Positions 21,096 through 32,902 of a stretch of DNA of 50,512 nt are shown in pieces. The stretch covers positions 1 through 50,512 of the forward strand of contig LSSK01000313.1 in the NCBI GenBank assembly GCA_001969505.1. The letters run 5' to 3'. Each line of letters begins with the position of its first letter. The first letter of the stretch is position 1. The notes beneath the pieces are model-generated. The model ran no database searches and had not been told where the DNA came from. It was given only the letters and a program-made list of their open reading frames with translations. Source of the stretch: Zancudomyces culisetae. Lineage: Eukaryota > Kickxellomycota > Harpellomycetes > Harpellales > Legeriomycetaceae. A program made the translations under genes and the position numbers.

Positions 21096-22049
21096 ATGGC
21101 TGTCGGTAAAAACAAGTAAGTGTTATGATATCTTTGTGTATTGTTGTTAATCTGATGCGGTCAAAGCGCTATCTAGGTGTTATATGTTTGTTGCTTTAGA
21201 TTCAAATAAATATGTAGCGATTGGAACTAGAAGTATTTGAGGGAGAAATAGAAATTTGAATCCATAATCAACGTATAATTGAAATTATTAATTAGGCGTC
21301 TTTCAAAAGGAAAGAAGGGATTGAAGAAGAGAATTGTCGATCCTTACTCACGTAAAGATTGGTATGACATTCGTGCACCATCCATCTTCGAGGTTCGCAA
21401 CATCGGAAAAACTCTTGTCAACCGTACCCAGGGTTTGAAAGAAGCAAACGACTATTTGAAGGGACGTTGTGTTGAGGCTTCATTGGGAGACTTGAACAAG
21501 GACGAGGAGAATGCTTTCAGAAAATTCAAGTTCAGAATCGACGAAATCCACGGTCGCAACTGTCTCACAAGCTTCCACAGCATGAGCTTTACCTCAGACA
21601 AGATCAGATCATTGGTAAAGAAATGGCAAACTCTCATTGAGGCTCATGTTGATGTAAAGACCAGCGACGGTTACTATATCCGTCTCTTTGCTATTGGTTT
21701 TACCAAGCGCCGTCCAAACCAAATCAAGAAGACCACATATGCCCAAACCTCACAAATCAAGGCTATCCGCAAGAAGATGTTCGATATCATGACCAAGGAG
21801 GCTACCTCATGCGACTTGAAGGAACTCGTTCAAAAGTTCATTCCAGAGTCAATTGGCCGTGAAATCGAAAAGGCATGCCAGGGAATTTACCCAATCCAAA
21901 ACGTGTATGTCCACAAATGTAAGATCTTGAAGGCACCAAAGTACGACCCACAGAGAGTATTGGAGCTCCACAGTGGTCTTGATGAAACCGGCACCAAGGT
22001 CACCAAGGGTGCTGACTTCAAAGAGCCAGAAGTCTTGCAAGAAGTCTAA
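21096..22049 (+). CDS. RPS1: 40S ribosomal protein eS1 (RPS1/RPS3a)
   Basis: Structural protein of the small ribosomal subunit near the mRNA exit channel. Two exons: 21096-21115 codes only MAVGKN plus two bases, then a 180-nt intron (21116-21295, GTAAGT...TTAG) and 21296-22049, giving 257 aa, the usual size. The N-terminus [19 protein letters not shown] and later [17 protein letters not shown] are family consensus. A first intron directly after the start is typical of fungal ribosomal protein genes. Codon choice differs sharply from neighbours, with many C-ending codons (AAG, TTC, ATC, CTC), consistent with very high expression. Confidence 0.97.
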
Positions 22050-23264
22050 TAACCTGTTTATTATATGAATACTATATATTTTTTACTACAACCTACATTA
22101 TCTAATTTTTCAATAAATTAGTATTAATTCCTTGATATATCGCACTTTTTGGTCTTTTAATGCCAAGTGGGGAACAGGGCAACATAACATGCCTGTCAAT
22201 ATTTTTGAGTTGGTGTTAGTGTAACTACTGAGGGGGGGGGAGAGGGAGTATCAGTATCACTACAGTATAACTCTTGTTTTTTTTTCGTGTGTAATGTTGT
22301 GGGATATCATATCACTCAAACTTTTGTCTCTACTGCAAGGAGCACAACTGCACAGAGAGTGTGAGATATTTAAAAAAATGGGTTAAAGAGATGGCTAGAT
22401 GGTTCAACGATTTGTGAAACTTTACACACCATACTTGCAAAGGAAGAGTGCTTTCCCTCACGGCTTTCAAATTATCTATATGGCTTATTCTTGGATCTCA
22501 TCACTACCTAGACCACCAGCCTTTTCTAGAACAGAACAATACTGATAAAAAGTTAGTTTTTGGTTTGTAATTAGGCTATGGCTTTTGTGTACTTTAATTT
22601 GTTTTTTTTTGTTTGTTTAGTTTTATTTGCTAAAGCCACGTTTATAAATATGCATAAATAAAATGAGCTAAAGAATAGTAAAAAATTGTTTACATAACAA
22701 AAACACAAAATTCTAAATTCGAACTTCAAAATTCAAAACGTTGAAAGGGCCGGTTACTTAGAGGGTACAGGTATTTGATGTGAAAAATTTTCGATTCTCG
22801 TTTGCCTGATTTATTGAAGAAAAAAAAACATGTATATCGAACAAAAATTTTTTGGACAAACAAAAAAAAAATCAAAAAACCAAAAAGGTGTAATTACAAT
22901 CAGAAATAATCAGAATTTCTGGACAATGAAATGAGCTCTTATTTCGAGTAAAGAAAATATCAAGTTTTATAAAAACATACGTGGAAGAGTGATAGCTAGA
23001 TTTATAAAATAGTAGTATTGATACTAAATCGCAATTTAATACACGCACCAGTGCCATTATATTTTACCTTAATATACTTATTGACAAATCTATCAGAGCA
23101 ATATAGGCTTCAACAAATGAACAATTTTCGGTGAAATACCAGAGGTTCAGAAGGAAAGCATTCTAGTTGGTAAACGAATTCGGAAATTACTCAACATTTC
23201 AGCGAGGAATGTTTGAGACACACAGGTGTAAAGGAATAGAGAATTAAAAGGAGATACAAACGCC
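22050..23264. other. Intergenic with one candidate minus-strand terminal exon
   Basis: Mostly AT-rich, with a G10 run near 22231 in a purine stretch. On the minus strand 22485-22541 follows a TTTATCAG acceptor and reads YCSVLEKAGGLGSDEIQE then TAA, very unlike random AT-rich translation. It is probably the last exon of an unannotated gene whose start may lie near 23057 (MALVRVLNCDL). I could not chain the exons and do not recognise the product. Confidence 0.35.
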
Positions 23265-26200
23265 ATGGCAGCGAATACAAAAAACAAGATATACAAAGAG
23301 GAGTATATGTTGGCTAGAATGCCACAAACAGCAAAGATGAAACAAGGGATTAGGCAGTTATGGTTTATGTCAATATTTGCACTAGTTTCGGTAGCTCTAA
23401 TAGGAATCTCACACTATGTTATTAGAGAAAAAGAGGATGGGTGCAACATGTCATACATGCATCCATTTTATATAAGACAAAATAGAATGGACAGCAGCGC
23501 CTGGACAAGATTTTCCAAGAAATATTCATTATATTTGTACCGAGAAGGGGGGCTGGAGGTGGGAGAAGAGGCATACAGAGTGCCACTCTTATTTATTCCT
23601 GGGAATGCAGGGAGCTACAAACAGGTTCGATCTTTGGCCCGGGCAAGCGCTGAAATATTTTCCGAACTAACTAATGGTGGTAGGATCGAACCTACAGAGG
23701 GGAAAATAGGGATAGACTATTTTACACTTGATTTGAACGAGGAATTCACGGCCTTTAATGGGAAAATACTTAGAGATCAAGCCGAGTATGTTAATGACTG
23801 TATAAAATATATTTTTTCGTTGTATAAAATGAATAGGCCCAAATACCTAAAGGGATATAAAAAGTATAGCACCCCAAGCTCAGTCATAGTTGTTGGGCAT
23901 AGTATGGGTGGGATGGTTGCGCGAACTGCGCTTGCGCTTGAAAACTATGCTACAGGATCTATCAGTACGATGATTACTCTTTCAACACCCCATGTTTCTC
24001 CCACAGTAACATTTAATTCTGAAATAAGCGAGCTATACACAAAAGTGAATAAAAAAACCACCGAAATGAAATTAGACGGCAGGTTCAATAATATTTCGCT
24101 GGTATCGATAGTAGGAGGAGATATGGATGGAATGATAAATAGCGATCTAGCATATTTAGATGGACTGGTCGATCAAAAGAATGGATTCACAGTGATGAGT
24201 AGTACTATGAGGGGTGTTTGGATGAGTATAGACCACCAGTGCATATTATGGTGTAGACAACTAGTTCAAGTTTTGGCACATACATTATACGATATACTGG
24301 ATGCTCGAAAACTTTCTCAAACTGTTGATGTACAGGAGAGGATGAGAATTTTTAGACATAGATTACTAAGTGGTGAATTTGGAGCCTCTGACGACATTGC
24401 TGGGAGTAAACTACAACCAACAGAAAAGAAAACCAGCATAGATGTTCCCGAAAACTATGTGTCGACGATCCATAAGAAAACAAAATTTGTAATGACGGCG
24501 TTTGATACGAAAGATGGACATAGCGCAAAAATGCAGGTGCACATACTTGAAAATCCCAATAAAAACGCACGGAATTCAAGCGAAAGTGTTACCAGCCTGG
24601 GGCTGCAGTTTTTGGCACACACTTCACGGAGTACTGGGGAAAGTAATATAGAATATCTAAATTTAATGTGCTGCAACCCAATTTCTTCGAAAAACAATCC
24701 TGAAGTCGGTAGTTTCATCATTGAAAACCAGAGTTTGGATGGCTATTTTTCATGTACATGGTTGGATCCTATCAGAGCAGCGGCTATACCTACTGGAAAG
24801 CGTGGACAGTCACTAGAAGCACAATTTGTGGAGATGAATGCCAATGAATTTGATCAGTGTGGCTATGTTGGGTTAACGCGTCCTACGACTGTTTCAAATG
24901 CAAATAGAGGCATTTTGAGAGAAAATTTTGCAAGTAGGATTGAACTAAGGTTTGTGGACCTAGAAAGAACAAAGATACTTGATAGAAAAATAAGATTTGG
25001 CGATATGCTCTTGTCTAGGAGGCTAACCTGGTTCAAAGCTGAAAATGCCTCAAAACTAGGGCCTAGAGGAGAAGAGTCGATGCGTGGTCGGATATCAATG
25101 GATGTTCCAGAAGATCCGCTATTTCTGTACAAGTTGACTGTTTCTGCGCTAAAAGAAAATCGAGGAACGGAGAAGTGGAAACCGATATGTATCCGTCAAA
25201 CCGACAACAGAAAATTCGAAAGCAAATTTTGGGGAAACACGAACAATGCAAATATAGCAGTTCATGGACGTGGGGCCTATAATTTTGGCCACCAAGCTGA
25301 AGTAGATAGATACCAATTTGGTGGGATAGATCTGGATATATTTAGTCTCGAGTTCCCGGAAACACAGGGAATCAGCATTAAAATTGAAATTGATTGGTTT
25401 TCGTCACTGGCACGGTCCGTTTATCGCCACTATTCATCTGTGCTCGTCTTGATGTTTATATGGGCGGTGTCTTGTCAATATGTGCAACTTTCACAGATAT
25501 TTGCCCAGAAAATCATCACAAAAAAAGATAAAAAATCAGATGTAATAGAGGACGTGCGTGTTATCTCATCGATAACAGCCCTATCCATAATCGGACTGAG
25601 AAGATACGGAATGGGTATTATAACATTCATGGTATTGGCAGGGATGTATTTACAAGAAGCGATTTTGTCGAACCAGGTAATAAGTCGGAATAACATTAAA
25701 CTGCAAATATTCCTTCAAAATCTGCTCTTTGGATACAGAGGAAATGGATACCTCGCCCCTTTGTTTCCTATTCTAACCATCCCTATATCATTTGGGCTTT
25801 CTTTTCTACTCTTTTGTATCATGAAACTGATATGCGAAGGACTTGCACTGCTCCTAAGCATCAGAGCCAAAAAAAACCTGTACAATCGCTCCCTGGCCGC
25901 GGCTAAGCTTTTTGGAGATGGATCCAAGAGTGACACACATTCTGCTGATACTCTTCCTGAGCACTCATACAATATTGGTAGCCTTGCACTCTTTTCTGCT
26001 GAAAATGGACCAAACTGTTGTGTTTACCAACTTACAAAGCATTTAAACACATTTGCAGATATAGATGACTACGATACTTCGATGCACGATGGCTATGGAG
26101 AAGCTACAAAGAATCGCAACCAGGACTGTGTGATAAAGACCTCACCAAATACCATAAAAAGTTTGACCATCCCCGGATCATCATTTTCTCTTTATGGAAT

Positions 26201-26873
26201 GTTCCGACCGATATTTGTAATCAAAAAAACATTAATTATGTTGGTCGTGGTTTCAGTACTGGTGAACTTTTTTGTTCCATATCAGCTGATTTTTATTGCT
26301 GTGTTTATATGTCAAGCGTTAATTGTAATCCGAAAGAGCAGCTACTGTCGACTGATAAATGACCTACTAAACCCAGCTCACCGTAAAAAATGTTTAAAAT
26401 GCGCAAATCTAGTCCGATACTACAAAAACGCCGTAAACTACCGGCTTGGGATGTTGTATATTTGGTTCCAGTTGATTCCTTTCTGTGTTTTTGAATCCCT
26501 AACATGGTTTAGAAACATTAGCGTCCATTGGTTTGACAACGCAATGAGCGCACACCAGTATTTTAGGATTTTGCCCATTCTTCTTCTGATCACTTTGTCA
26601 TGCAAAGTATTGACAACACCATCAAGCCATCTCGACATGAGGAAATCCAATGGAAGTAATATGAAAATCGCTGGCATTTCTGGCGATTCCCTTGAAACTT
26701 TTTACAAGAACAACAGATATTATATTACAAAACTGGTCATAAAATGGTTTTATTTTTCGATAATTGCCATTTCGGCACTGTTCGGGTTTGCAAGACCGTT
26801 TCTGATGTATGACTTCAATCTGCTAATCTCATTATTTATCATTTTATTGTACTTTTTAGAGTCAAAGTATTAA
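23265..26873 (+). CDS. BST1: GPI inositol-deacylase (Bst1/PGAP1)
   Basis: ER membrane lipase that removes the acyl chain from the inositol of GPI anchors after attachment to protein, needed for export and quality control of GPI proteins. Single exon, 1202 aa. One transmembrane helix lies near residues 31-51 (FMSIFALVSVALIGISHYVI). The lumenal alpha/beta-hydrolase domain has LLFIPGNAGSYKQVRSLA near 108 and the nucleophile elbow VIVVGHSMGGMVAR with Ser213. A long middle region is followed by a C-terminal block of about seven hydrophobic helices (from about residue 720 to the end), as in PGAP1. The start was chosen at the first ATG; a second Met 18 residues on cannot be excluded. Confidence 0.93.
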   Translation: MAANTKNKIYKEEYMLARMPQTAKMKQGIRQLWFMSIFALVSVALIGISHYVIREKEDGCNMSYMHPFYIRQNRMDSSAWTRFSKKYSLYLYREGGLEVGEEAYRVPLLFIPGNAGSYKQVRSLARASAEIFSELTNGGRIEPTEGKIGIDYFTLDLNEEFTAFNGKILRDQAEYVNDCIKYIFSLYKMNRPKYLKGYKKYSTPSSVIVVGHSMGGMVARTALALENYATGSISTMITLSTPHVSPTVTFNSEISELYTKVNKKTTEMKLDGRFNNISLVSIVGGDMDGMINSDLAYLDGLVDQKNGFTVMSSTMRGVWMSIDHQCILWCRQLVQVLAHTLYDILDARKLSQTVDVQERMRIFRHRLLSGEFGASDDIAGSKLQPTEKKTSIDVPENYVSTIHKKTKFVMTAFDTKDGHSAKMQVHILENPNKNARNSSESVTSLGLQFLAHTSRSTGESNIEYLNLMCCNPISSKNNPEVGSFIIENQSLDGYFSCTWLDPIRAAAIPTGKRGQSLEAQFVEMNANEFDQCGYVGLTRPTTVSNANRGILRENFASRIELRFVDLERTKILDRKIRFGDMLLSRRLTWFKAENASKLGPRGEESMRGRISMDVPEDPLFLYKLTVSALKENRGTEKWKPICIRQTDNRKFESKFWGNTNNANIAVHGRGAYNFGHQAEVDRYQFGGIDLDIFSLEFPETQGISIKIEIDWFSSLARSVYRHYSSVLVLMFIWAVSCQYVQLSQIFAQKIITKKDKKSDVIEDVRVISSITALSIIGLRRYGMGIITFMVLAGMYLQEAILSNQVISRNNIKLQIFLQNLLFGYRGNGYLAPLFPILTIPISFGLSFLLFCIMKLICEGLALLLSIRAKKNLYNRSLAAAKLFGDGSKSDTHSADTLPEHSYNIGSLALFSAENGPNCCVYQLTKHLNTFADIDDYDTSMHDGYGEATKNRNQDCVIKTSPNTIKSLTIPGSSFSLYGMFRPIFVIKKTLIMLVVVSVLVNFFVPYQLIFIAVFICQALIVIRKSSYCRLINDLLNPAHRKKCLKCANLVRYYKNAVNYRLGMLYIWFQLIPFCVFESLTWFRNISVHWFDNAMSAHQYFRILPILLLITLSCKVLTTPSSHLDMRKSNGSNMKIAGISGDSLETFYKNNRYYITKLVIKWFYFSIIAISALFGFARPFLMYDFNLLISLFIILLYFLESKY

Positions 26874-27076
26874 AAATAAACACACTTCTTCGTTCAATTT
26901 ACCCAAGCCATATTCCAAGACCAGGTAATTACAAATTATAAAACTAATGCTGCAAAAAAAAGAAACTAGAGTCTGTAAAACATGAATGCGAACAATATTT
27001 ATTCAAATGAAATGAAATGGAAAAAAAAAACCTGAAGCATTCAAAAACTAGCAAAAAAAAAGACAAAGCAGGAACC
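26874..27076. other. Convergent 3' intergenic region
   Basis: Short AT-rich spacer between the convergent Bst1 and DPP V genes. Poly(A)-like runs near 26955-27060 would serve 3' ends on both strands. Confidence 0.5.
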
Positions 27077-29185
27077 TTACAATGTCCAGGTAGTAGTGTT
27101 TGTATACTTTCCAATCCATTGGAATGCCTCTGAGAACCATTGCAATCCATTGTATGGTTGAAGCACCCAGTGGTTCTCGTCAGGGAAGTACAACAATTTG
27201 GAATCGACACCACGTCTCTGCAAGGCGGTAAAGGTTGATAGACCTTCCGTGATTGGAAGTCTGTAATCCAACTCGCCGTGAATAATAAGCATAGGTGTTT
27301 TCCAGTTGGCTACATATCTTTCTGGGTTGAAGCGCTCCATCACTTCGCGCTCCTTTGGAATCCATGGTGTTCCAGAGTCTTTTTCCATGAACCACAATTC
27401 ATCAGTAGCGTAGTATGATGAAACTGTACTGAATGTGCCATCATGGTTTACAAGAGCCTTAAATCTGTCAGTTTGTCCATTGATCCAGTTGGTCATGTAA
27501 CCTCCGTATGATCCACCCAATCCAACAACTCTATCTGCGTCGGCTCCGCAGGCTTCTTGAAGGAAGTAGTCCAGACCCTTCATTATATCCTCATATGGGT
27601 ATGAGCCCCAGTTGCGTCCAATAGTGTCAACAAACTCTTGTCCATATCCTGGACTTCCGTGGAAGTTGATGTTGATGGTAAAGTAGCCCTGTGATGCATA
27701 CATGTTTGAGTTCCATGCATAACTAAATGATCTCAACCATGCTTGTTGTGGACCACCGTGGATCATGACAGCTACTGGATATTTCTTTGATGGGTCATAG
27801 CCATATGGGTACATCATATATCCTTCTACTTGTTCGTCCAAAGCACCAGTAAACTTGAATGTGTATGCATTTGTAAGATACAAAGAGCTCAACAACTCAT
27901 CATTTTCAGTTGAGACCTTGACTTTGTTCTTGGCTCCATCAGCCTTTAGAGTGAAGATGGTCATTGGGTGGCTAAGTGCTGCAGCCAACACGAGGAGAGT
28001 GTTGTCACCGAGTTCGTCAAAGAAAGCAAGGTTGCTTGCATCTGAAAGTTGGGTGTTCTTCTTGGTAGCAAAATCGTATCTGAAGAGTGCGTTGTCAACA
28101 CTAATTCCTGTGATATGGAACAATGATTTTGAGTCTTCTGCAAATTTAAGTGATCCTGGGCTGAGAGTCCATCCCATGTCAACCTCTGATACTTGATTTG
28201 TGCTGAGATCCATCAACATGACTCTGTTTCTATCGGATTCATACCCTTTTGTGTTCATTTGCAACCATGCCAAGTATTTGCCATCTGGAGAGTATGCTGG
28301 TGCTGAGCAGGCTCCTGGGTTGTTTGGTGTTACGCTTACTGGTGGCTGTGATGCGTCAACTGGTGAAACAAATATATCATTCTTTGTAGACCATGATTCC
28401 TCTACTCCTGGAATCTTGGCGGCGTATGCAATGTTCTTACCATCAGCCGAGAAAACAAAACTGACTGGCTCTAGACCCCAAGCACCGGTATAGCCGGCAG
28501 CAACGTTTACTGGGGTTCCTGTAACGGCGTATGTACCATCAACCTTATCAATTGGCAATGTAAAGAGTTGTGCTCTGGTCTTTGGAATGTATGTGTCCCA
28601 GTGACGTACAAACAAATGGTCGTATACAACGCCAGAGTATGGGATGGCAGACATTTGTTCAGCCTTATCTGCGGATTCGTCTATTCCCAAACCTGGGTAT
28701 ACATCGGAATTAAATGCCAATCTCTTTGCGGCTGAGCTGTAGACCAAAGTGTACACGCTGTTTGTAAAGTTTGTCAGCTGGCTTATTTTGTTGTCCGAGA
28801 CTGTTACAGTAAACACGTTCAAGGCTGGTGAACCACGAACTGCTGAGAAGGCTACGGTATCGGAATCCAGCCAGACTGGAGATGTATCTGATCGACCCTC
28901 CTTGTATGTGGTCAAGTCCCGAGATTTGAAGTTGTTTGCAATGTCCATAACTCTGAGACTAGTTCCGACTTTGTTTGCGGTTCTGTTGAAAAACCATTGG
29001 GTATAGACGGCATTTTTCTTATCTGGTGAAACAGAGAGCGCGCCCAAACGCTTGATTGCAAACAAATGGTCGGGAGTGAATCTTTCGACCTTGCTCCAAT
29101 CTGGAAGATCGGGTGGTGGAGCGTCAAAGATCCCTGCGTTTGTTACAGAGATCAGCCCCAAAACTGAAACTATTGTTAGCTTCAT
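27077..29185 (-). CDS. DPP5: Secreted dipeptidyl-peptidase V (S9C prolyl oligopeptidase family)
   Basis: Extracellular serine exopeptidase that releases N-terminal dipeptides, part of fungal protein scavenging. Single exon, 702 aa. A signal peptide covers about residues 1-17 (MKLTIVSVLGLISVTNA). A seven-bladed propeller-like region occupies roughly residues 35-430, and the alpha/beta-hydrolase domain begins near 440 (PVAVMIHGGPQQAW). The catalytic triad is visible: Ser559 in GLGGSYGGYM, Asp640 in HGELDYRLP and His672 in DENHWVLQP. Size and motifs match Aspergillus DppV. Like eS1, it uses many C-ending codons, suggesting strong expression. It ends convergently with Bst1. Confidence 0.94.
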   Translation of the reverse strand: MKLTIVSVLGLISVTNAGIFDAPPPDLPDWSKVERFTPDHLFAIKRLGALSVSPDKKNAVYTQWFFNRTANKVGTSLRVMDIANNFKSRDLTTYKEGRSDTSPVWLDSDTVAFSAVRGSPALNVFTVTVSDNKISQLTNFTNSVYTLVYSSAAKRLAFNSDVYPGLGIDESADKAEQMSAIPYSGVVYDHLFVRHWDTYIPKTRAQLFTLPIDKVDGTYAVTGTPVNVAAGYTGAWGLEPVSFVFSADGKNIAYAAKIPGVEESWSTKNDIFVSPVDASQPPVSVTPNNPGACSAPAYSPDGKYLAWLQMNTKGYESDRNRVMLMDLSTNQVSEVDMGWTLSPGSLKFAEDSKSLFHITGISVDNALFRYDFATKKNTQLSDASNLAFFDELGDNTLLVLAAALSHPMTIFTLKADGAKNKVKVSTENDELLSSLYLTNAYTFKFTGALDEQVEGYMMYPYGYDPSKKYPVAVMIHGGPQQAWLRSFSYAWNSNMYASQGYFTININFHGSPGYGQEFVDTIGRNWGSYPYEDIMKGLDYFLQEACGADADRVVGLGGSYGGYMTNWINGQTDRFKALVNHDGTFSTVSSYYATDELWFMEKDSGTPWIPKEREVMERFNPERYVANWKTPMLIIHGELDYRLPITEGLSTFTALQRRGVDSKLLYFPDENHWVLQPYNGLQWFSEAFQWIGKYTNTTTWTL

Positions 29186-29690
29186 GTTTAGCTTTTTGTC
29201 AATAAACTGCAGTTTAATTAAATTAATAGTTCTAAAAGTAATAAATTAGTAAAATAACAGGTCTTGCAAACGGTGAAGACGGATAGCTATTTATACTTGA
29301 TCTAATCCCTTTGCATAACCACACTTTTTAACAGTAACATCAACGTCCGTTGCAACTAGTACAGATCGCGAAGCCATTCAACTAAAAGCCGAAACTTTCA
29401 CATGAGTGGCTATATTGGCTTTTCTACGCTCAAAGGGCGTTTACACTCTCTTTCCTCTCACTTGCCTCCTCTCATTATGAAACACACTCTGCCATTTTAC
29501 CATATTTTGACTTTGTGTTTGTATAGCTTGAATTGTATTTGATTTGATGTTCGTTATTTACCTAATGTTGGCTTAATTTCAAATTAAATCAATTTAAGTA
29601 ATTTGTTGATAATTTTACAATAGCGGAATTGGGAAATCATCCATCTTTTCTTTGCGTTGATATTACTGGGGCTGGCTTTTTAATAATCAA
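29186..29690. other. Intergenic, DPP V promoter side
   Basis: AT-rich, nothing coding seen. It should contain the DPP V promoter and the 3' end of the unrecognised minus-strand segments beginning at 29691. Confidence 0.4.
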
Positions 29691-32150
29691 CTAATATAAT
29701 TCTTTTATTTCGTCAGCAAACTTGGCCCTCATTCTAACCACAAATTGCGTAAAGTCATAGAAACTCAAATAGGCTTCAAACCAAATGGCTGGCATAGCTT
29801 TTTCCGCTAAAATATACGGTGTTTATTTGCCCATAATATTGGAGTTCAAGCCCTTAAATGAGCCATTCTCTTTAAAAAGCATATCAATAATATTTCATCA
29901 TTGATTTTATGGCTATCAGCAACAATATTCCACTCTTATTCTGTTCTCATATAAACAATGCAAAATGTTTCAGTCACGTTTGGAAATGTACTTTCAAACC
30001 ACCTATAGCTATGATTATATGCACGTAACTGTTTACTATACTCGATGATGAGTATTTTGAAGTGTATATAGATTTTTTTCGCCAAAATAAAAAAAACTTT
30101 GAATTCCTCAATGTATTTGAAATTTCAACCTTTGTCTCTACAGATTATACTAGAATAATTGTAGAATAGCTTCAATAAACTCGTAGTAACACATGTATTA
30201 ATATATTTATAAATTTAAATCAATTTCAAATTGTAATTGAAATCCGGATTGGATCAAATATATGCATTGATTTCTCTTCTTTTGTCTTGTAAAAATGTTA
30301 TAGGTTATTTGTACAATTTGTTGCATCTTAAAATGTTTGCCACCCACTAGGAAAAAAATTATAACATGATATATTTTTTAACTGTTTCAGTTATTATTGC
30401 ACAGAATACCAATACTTTTGGATACCATTTCGCATTTCATATTACTGGTAAATTTCTGCTGGTATCGGTATACTCTATTTTACCTTTCCCTACTCTAATC
30501 TACCTGAGCTTGGTTTGATTTATCAAATGTACAATGCGAACAAGCTCAAAAATTAAATTTCTACTAGTAATGGTAGATTTTGTTTCATTACTCCTCTTCA
30601 GGGCTAAACATGCTTAACTATAAACCATAGTAAACACGATTCCAACAGACATAGAGTACATTCCAAGTGTTTCTTGAATTTTTGGCGTTTGTTACTGCAC
30701 TTAGTAACCTGACTTTCTTTTACCATATCAATTGCAACAATTAATATTAAGAACTCCGCCATTGAATTACAAATAAAAGAAGCTGTGGAAATGGGTAATA
30801 TTGACGCTGTGCAACCATACTCGTAGAATCAGATACAGCTGCGATTGCTGGTGTTTCTGTTTTAGTTAGAAGCCCCAAGGCCTCGATGTACCATGTGGCC
30901 CTTTTTTGTGTTTTCTGGAGCCTCTATTCGTGCTTCATGGGTTACAGGGTCAAGATTTTTTAGTAGTGCTGGTTTTACAAAGTACATACAAAATTGCTCA
31001 GAATTACTAATTACATCATCAGTCGAGCTAATTGTGATAATTTAAATGGTACTGCTAGATACTTGCAATACTCAATCAAAACTAATGTTTACAACATCTT
31101 TATCCACATTTGGTAGCGCAGAATACCCGAAATTTGCTACTTCTCATTTGCTTCATCCCCAGTTGATATGCGGTTAGCCCCGATTACTATTAGTCATCAT
31201 CATTTACAAATCATAGCCACAATCCCAGTCACAAGCTCTATTAATAATAAGGAAAGCTAGTTCCTACATATTGAACGGAGAGTAGGGAGTAAAAAAAAAT
31301 GTTTTTTTCCCCAGAATCTTTTTTTGAGCTTCGCGCTAGTGGAAGAAGAAAAGTCTTACCTTTGCCCATTGAGGTGTCCTTTTTCTCTTAGAGCCCTTTT
31401 CAAAGAATGTAACAAGTGCAAGTGGTTGGTAGAGTGGTGCATGTTTCATCATTTAAAAATTTATCGACAAAAGTGATTTACCTTTACACAAGTAACTATT
31501 TCAAATTGTGTTGTTGGCAATTGGATCATTTACCTCCATTTTAAATAGATCTGAGTCTTTTTTGGATCCGTTTAATAACCAACTTGTACAAATACCTACG
31601 ACTGCAATATTGGTTAAATACTGCCACATTCTTTATCCGTTGGTTAGCACGAAAAACAGGAAGCATAGCAGTCATTTAAACAGTTTTTGGATTTACCATC
31701 CCACAGTATCAGGTCTCACACATTCACAAGAATAAAAAATGATGCATATGATTATTATTTTTTCTGCTAATCCTCCTATCACCACATCCAGCTGAAAGAA
31801 GGGGCAGAAATAGGCTCAGGGTGATGTAACAGTAATGCCAGAGATAATTTTATCAAACTGGCAATTTTTTTTTGTTTGTTATTACAAAGCCACATCCTTT
31901 TACTTACCTATCCCAAGGTTTTCCCAGAAGCATCACATCTATTAATTTTCCTCGTCCATATCTTTTTCTCAGGGTTAAAAGATCTAAAATGTGTGTAAAT
32001 GTGAAAATATACAGCTTTGCATAACAAATAGTTGTAACCAGGTAATAAACCAAATACAACTAAATTGCGATTAGAGATGGTCCTCTTTAAGTCCTTGCAA
32101 AATTCCAGTACATTTATGTGTACACGGGGTTGTCTTATTCTTTAGTTGTA
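29691..32150 (-). other. Cluster of exon-like segments: unrecognised spliced gene(s)
   Basis: No long ORF, but several minus-strand segments read like exons. 31360-31452: ATG start, APLYQPLALVTFFEKGSKRK then GTAAGA donor. 31534-31629: ATG, MWQYLTNIAVVGICTSWLL then GTAAAT donor. About 31920-32140: open frame with INVLEFCKDLKRTISNRNLV. About 31690-31780: VVIGGLAEKIIIICIIFYS. 30771-30923: after AATAG, RATWYIEALGLLTKTETPAI, 51 codons, then GTAATT. 29691-29806: after TTTTAG, MPAIWFEAYLSFYDFTQFVV to a TAG stop. Hydrophobic stretches suggest a membrane protein. I could not assemble one unambiguous transcript, and two ATG-led exons may mean two genes. Family not recognised. Confidence 0.45.
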
Positions 32151-32902
32151 AAACGCAACAAAGTTTAATGATTAATACTTTGTGGGCTGATCCAAACAAA
32201 CTGTTGTTGAAACAAACGGTGTACTGCACGAACGATTGTTTGCAACCATCATTTAAAATAGAATGCATAAAAACATCATAGTGTGTAAAAATTTCTGCGT
32301 TCTGAGATGACTTTCACCCATCACCCGCTATATATTTGTGTATACTTGTTTGCCTGTTTGCTCTGCTACATGGATCTTTTAAACAAAAAAACGCACTTTG
32401 GCCGTAGTTTTCAAGTAAAGCCTTGTATCTCATTAATAATGTATTCGAGCTATGGTGTTAGGATGTTTGGGTCTTTAGCTTAGTAATAGAAATAGTTGTG
32501 TAATTTTTTATTCTCAAATTCATCTATTCATATCCACAACTTCACATAGCCACTATTCAAATAAACTGTTGGCAACTAAACATAGATACATATTCATATT
32601 TTATGTTAATACCTAATGGTTCTGTCAAATTTCTTTTGTAAAATTGTATTTAGGAATAAGTGTCGAAATCCAGTATATTGCGCTCTGGTTCATGTAACAC
32701 AACTGACTGAGTAAATATCCGATCCTATTCAACTAGCTTTTGTATATCAGAATTGAGTTGGAGTAATATCACTGTCTACAGTTTGTTTTTATTTTACAAT
32801 CATATATCAACAGCTCAGCCTTTTAGAGTATGTGCTTTAGAAGTGGAAGATAAATAAAAACTATATTAAATATCACCTAGATAAGATTGTTATGAAACAA
32901 GT
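32151..32902. other. Unassigned stretch with weak plus-strand exon-like pieces
   Basis: A plus-strand ATG at 32371 gives MDLLNKKTHFGRSFQ then a GTAAAG donor, and after a TTTAG near 32653 a short frame reads NKCRNPVYCALVHVTQLTE. These could be exons of a small gene upstream of 32903, but evidence is thin. The rest is AT-rich without signal. Confidence 0.2.
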
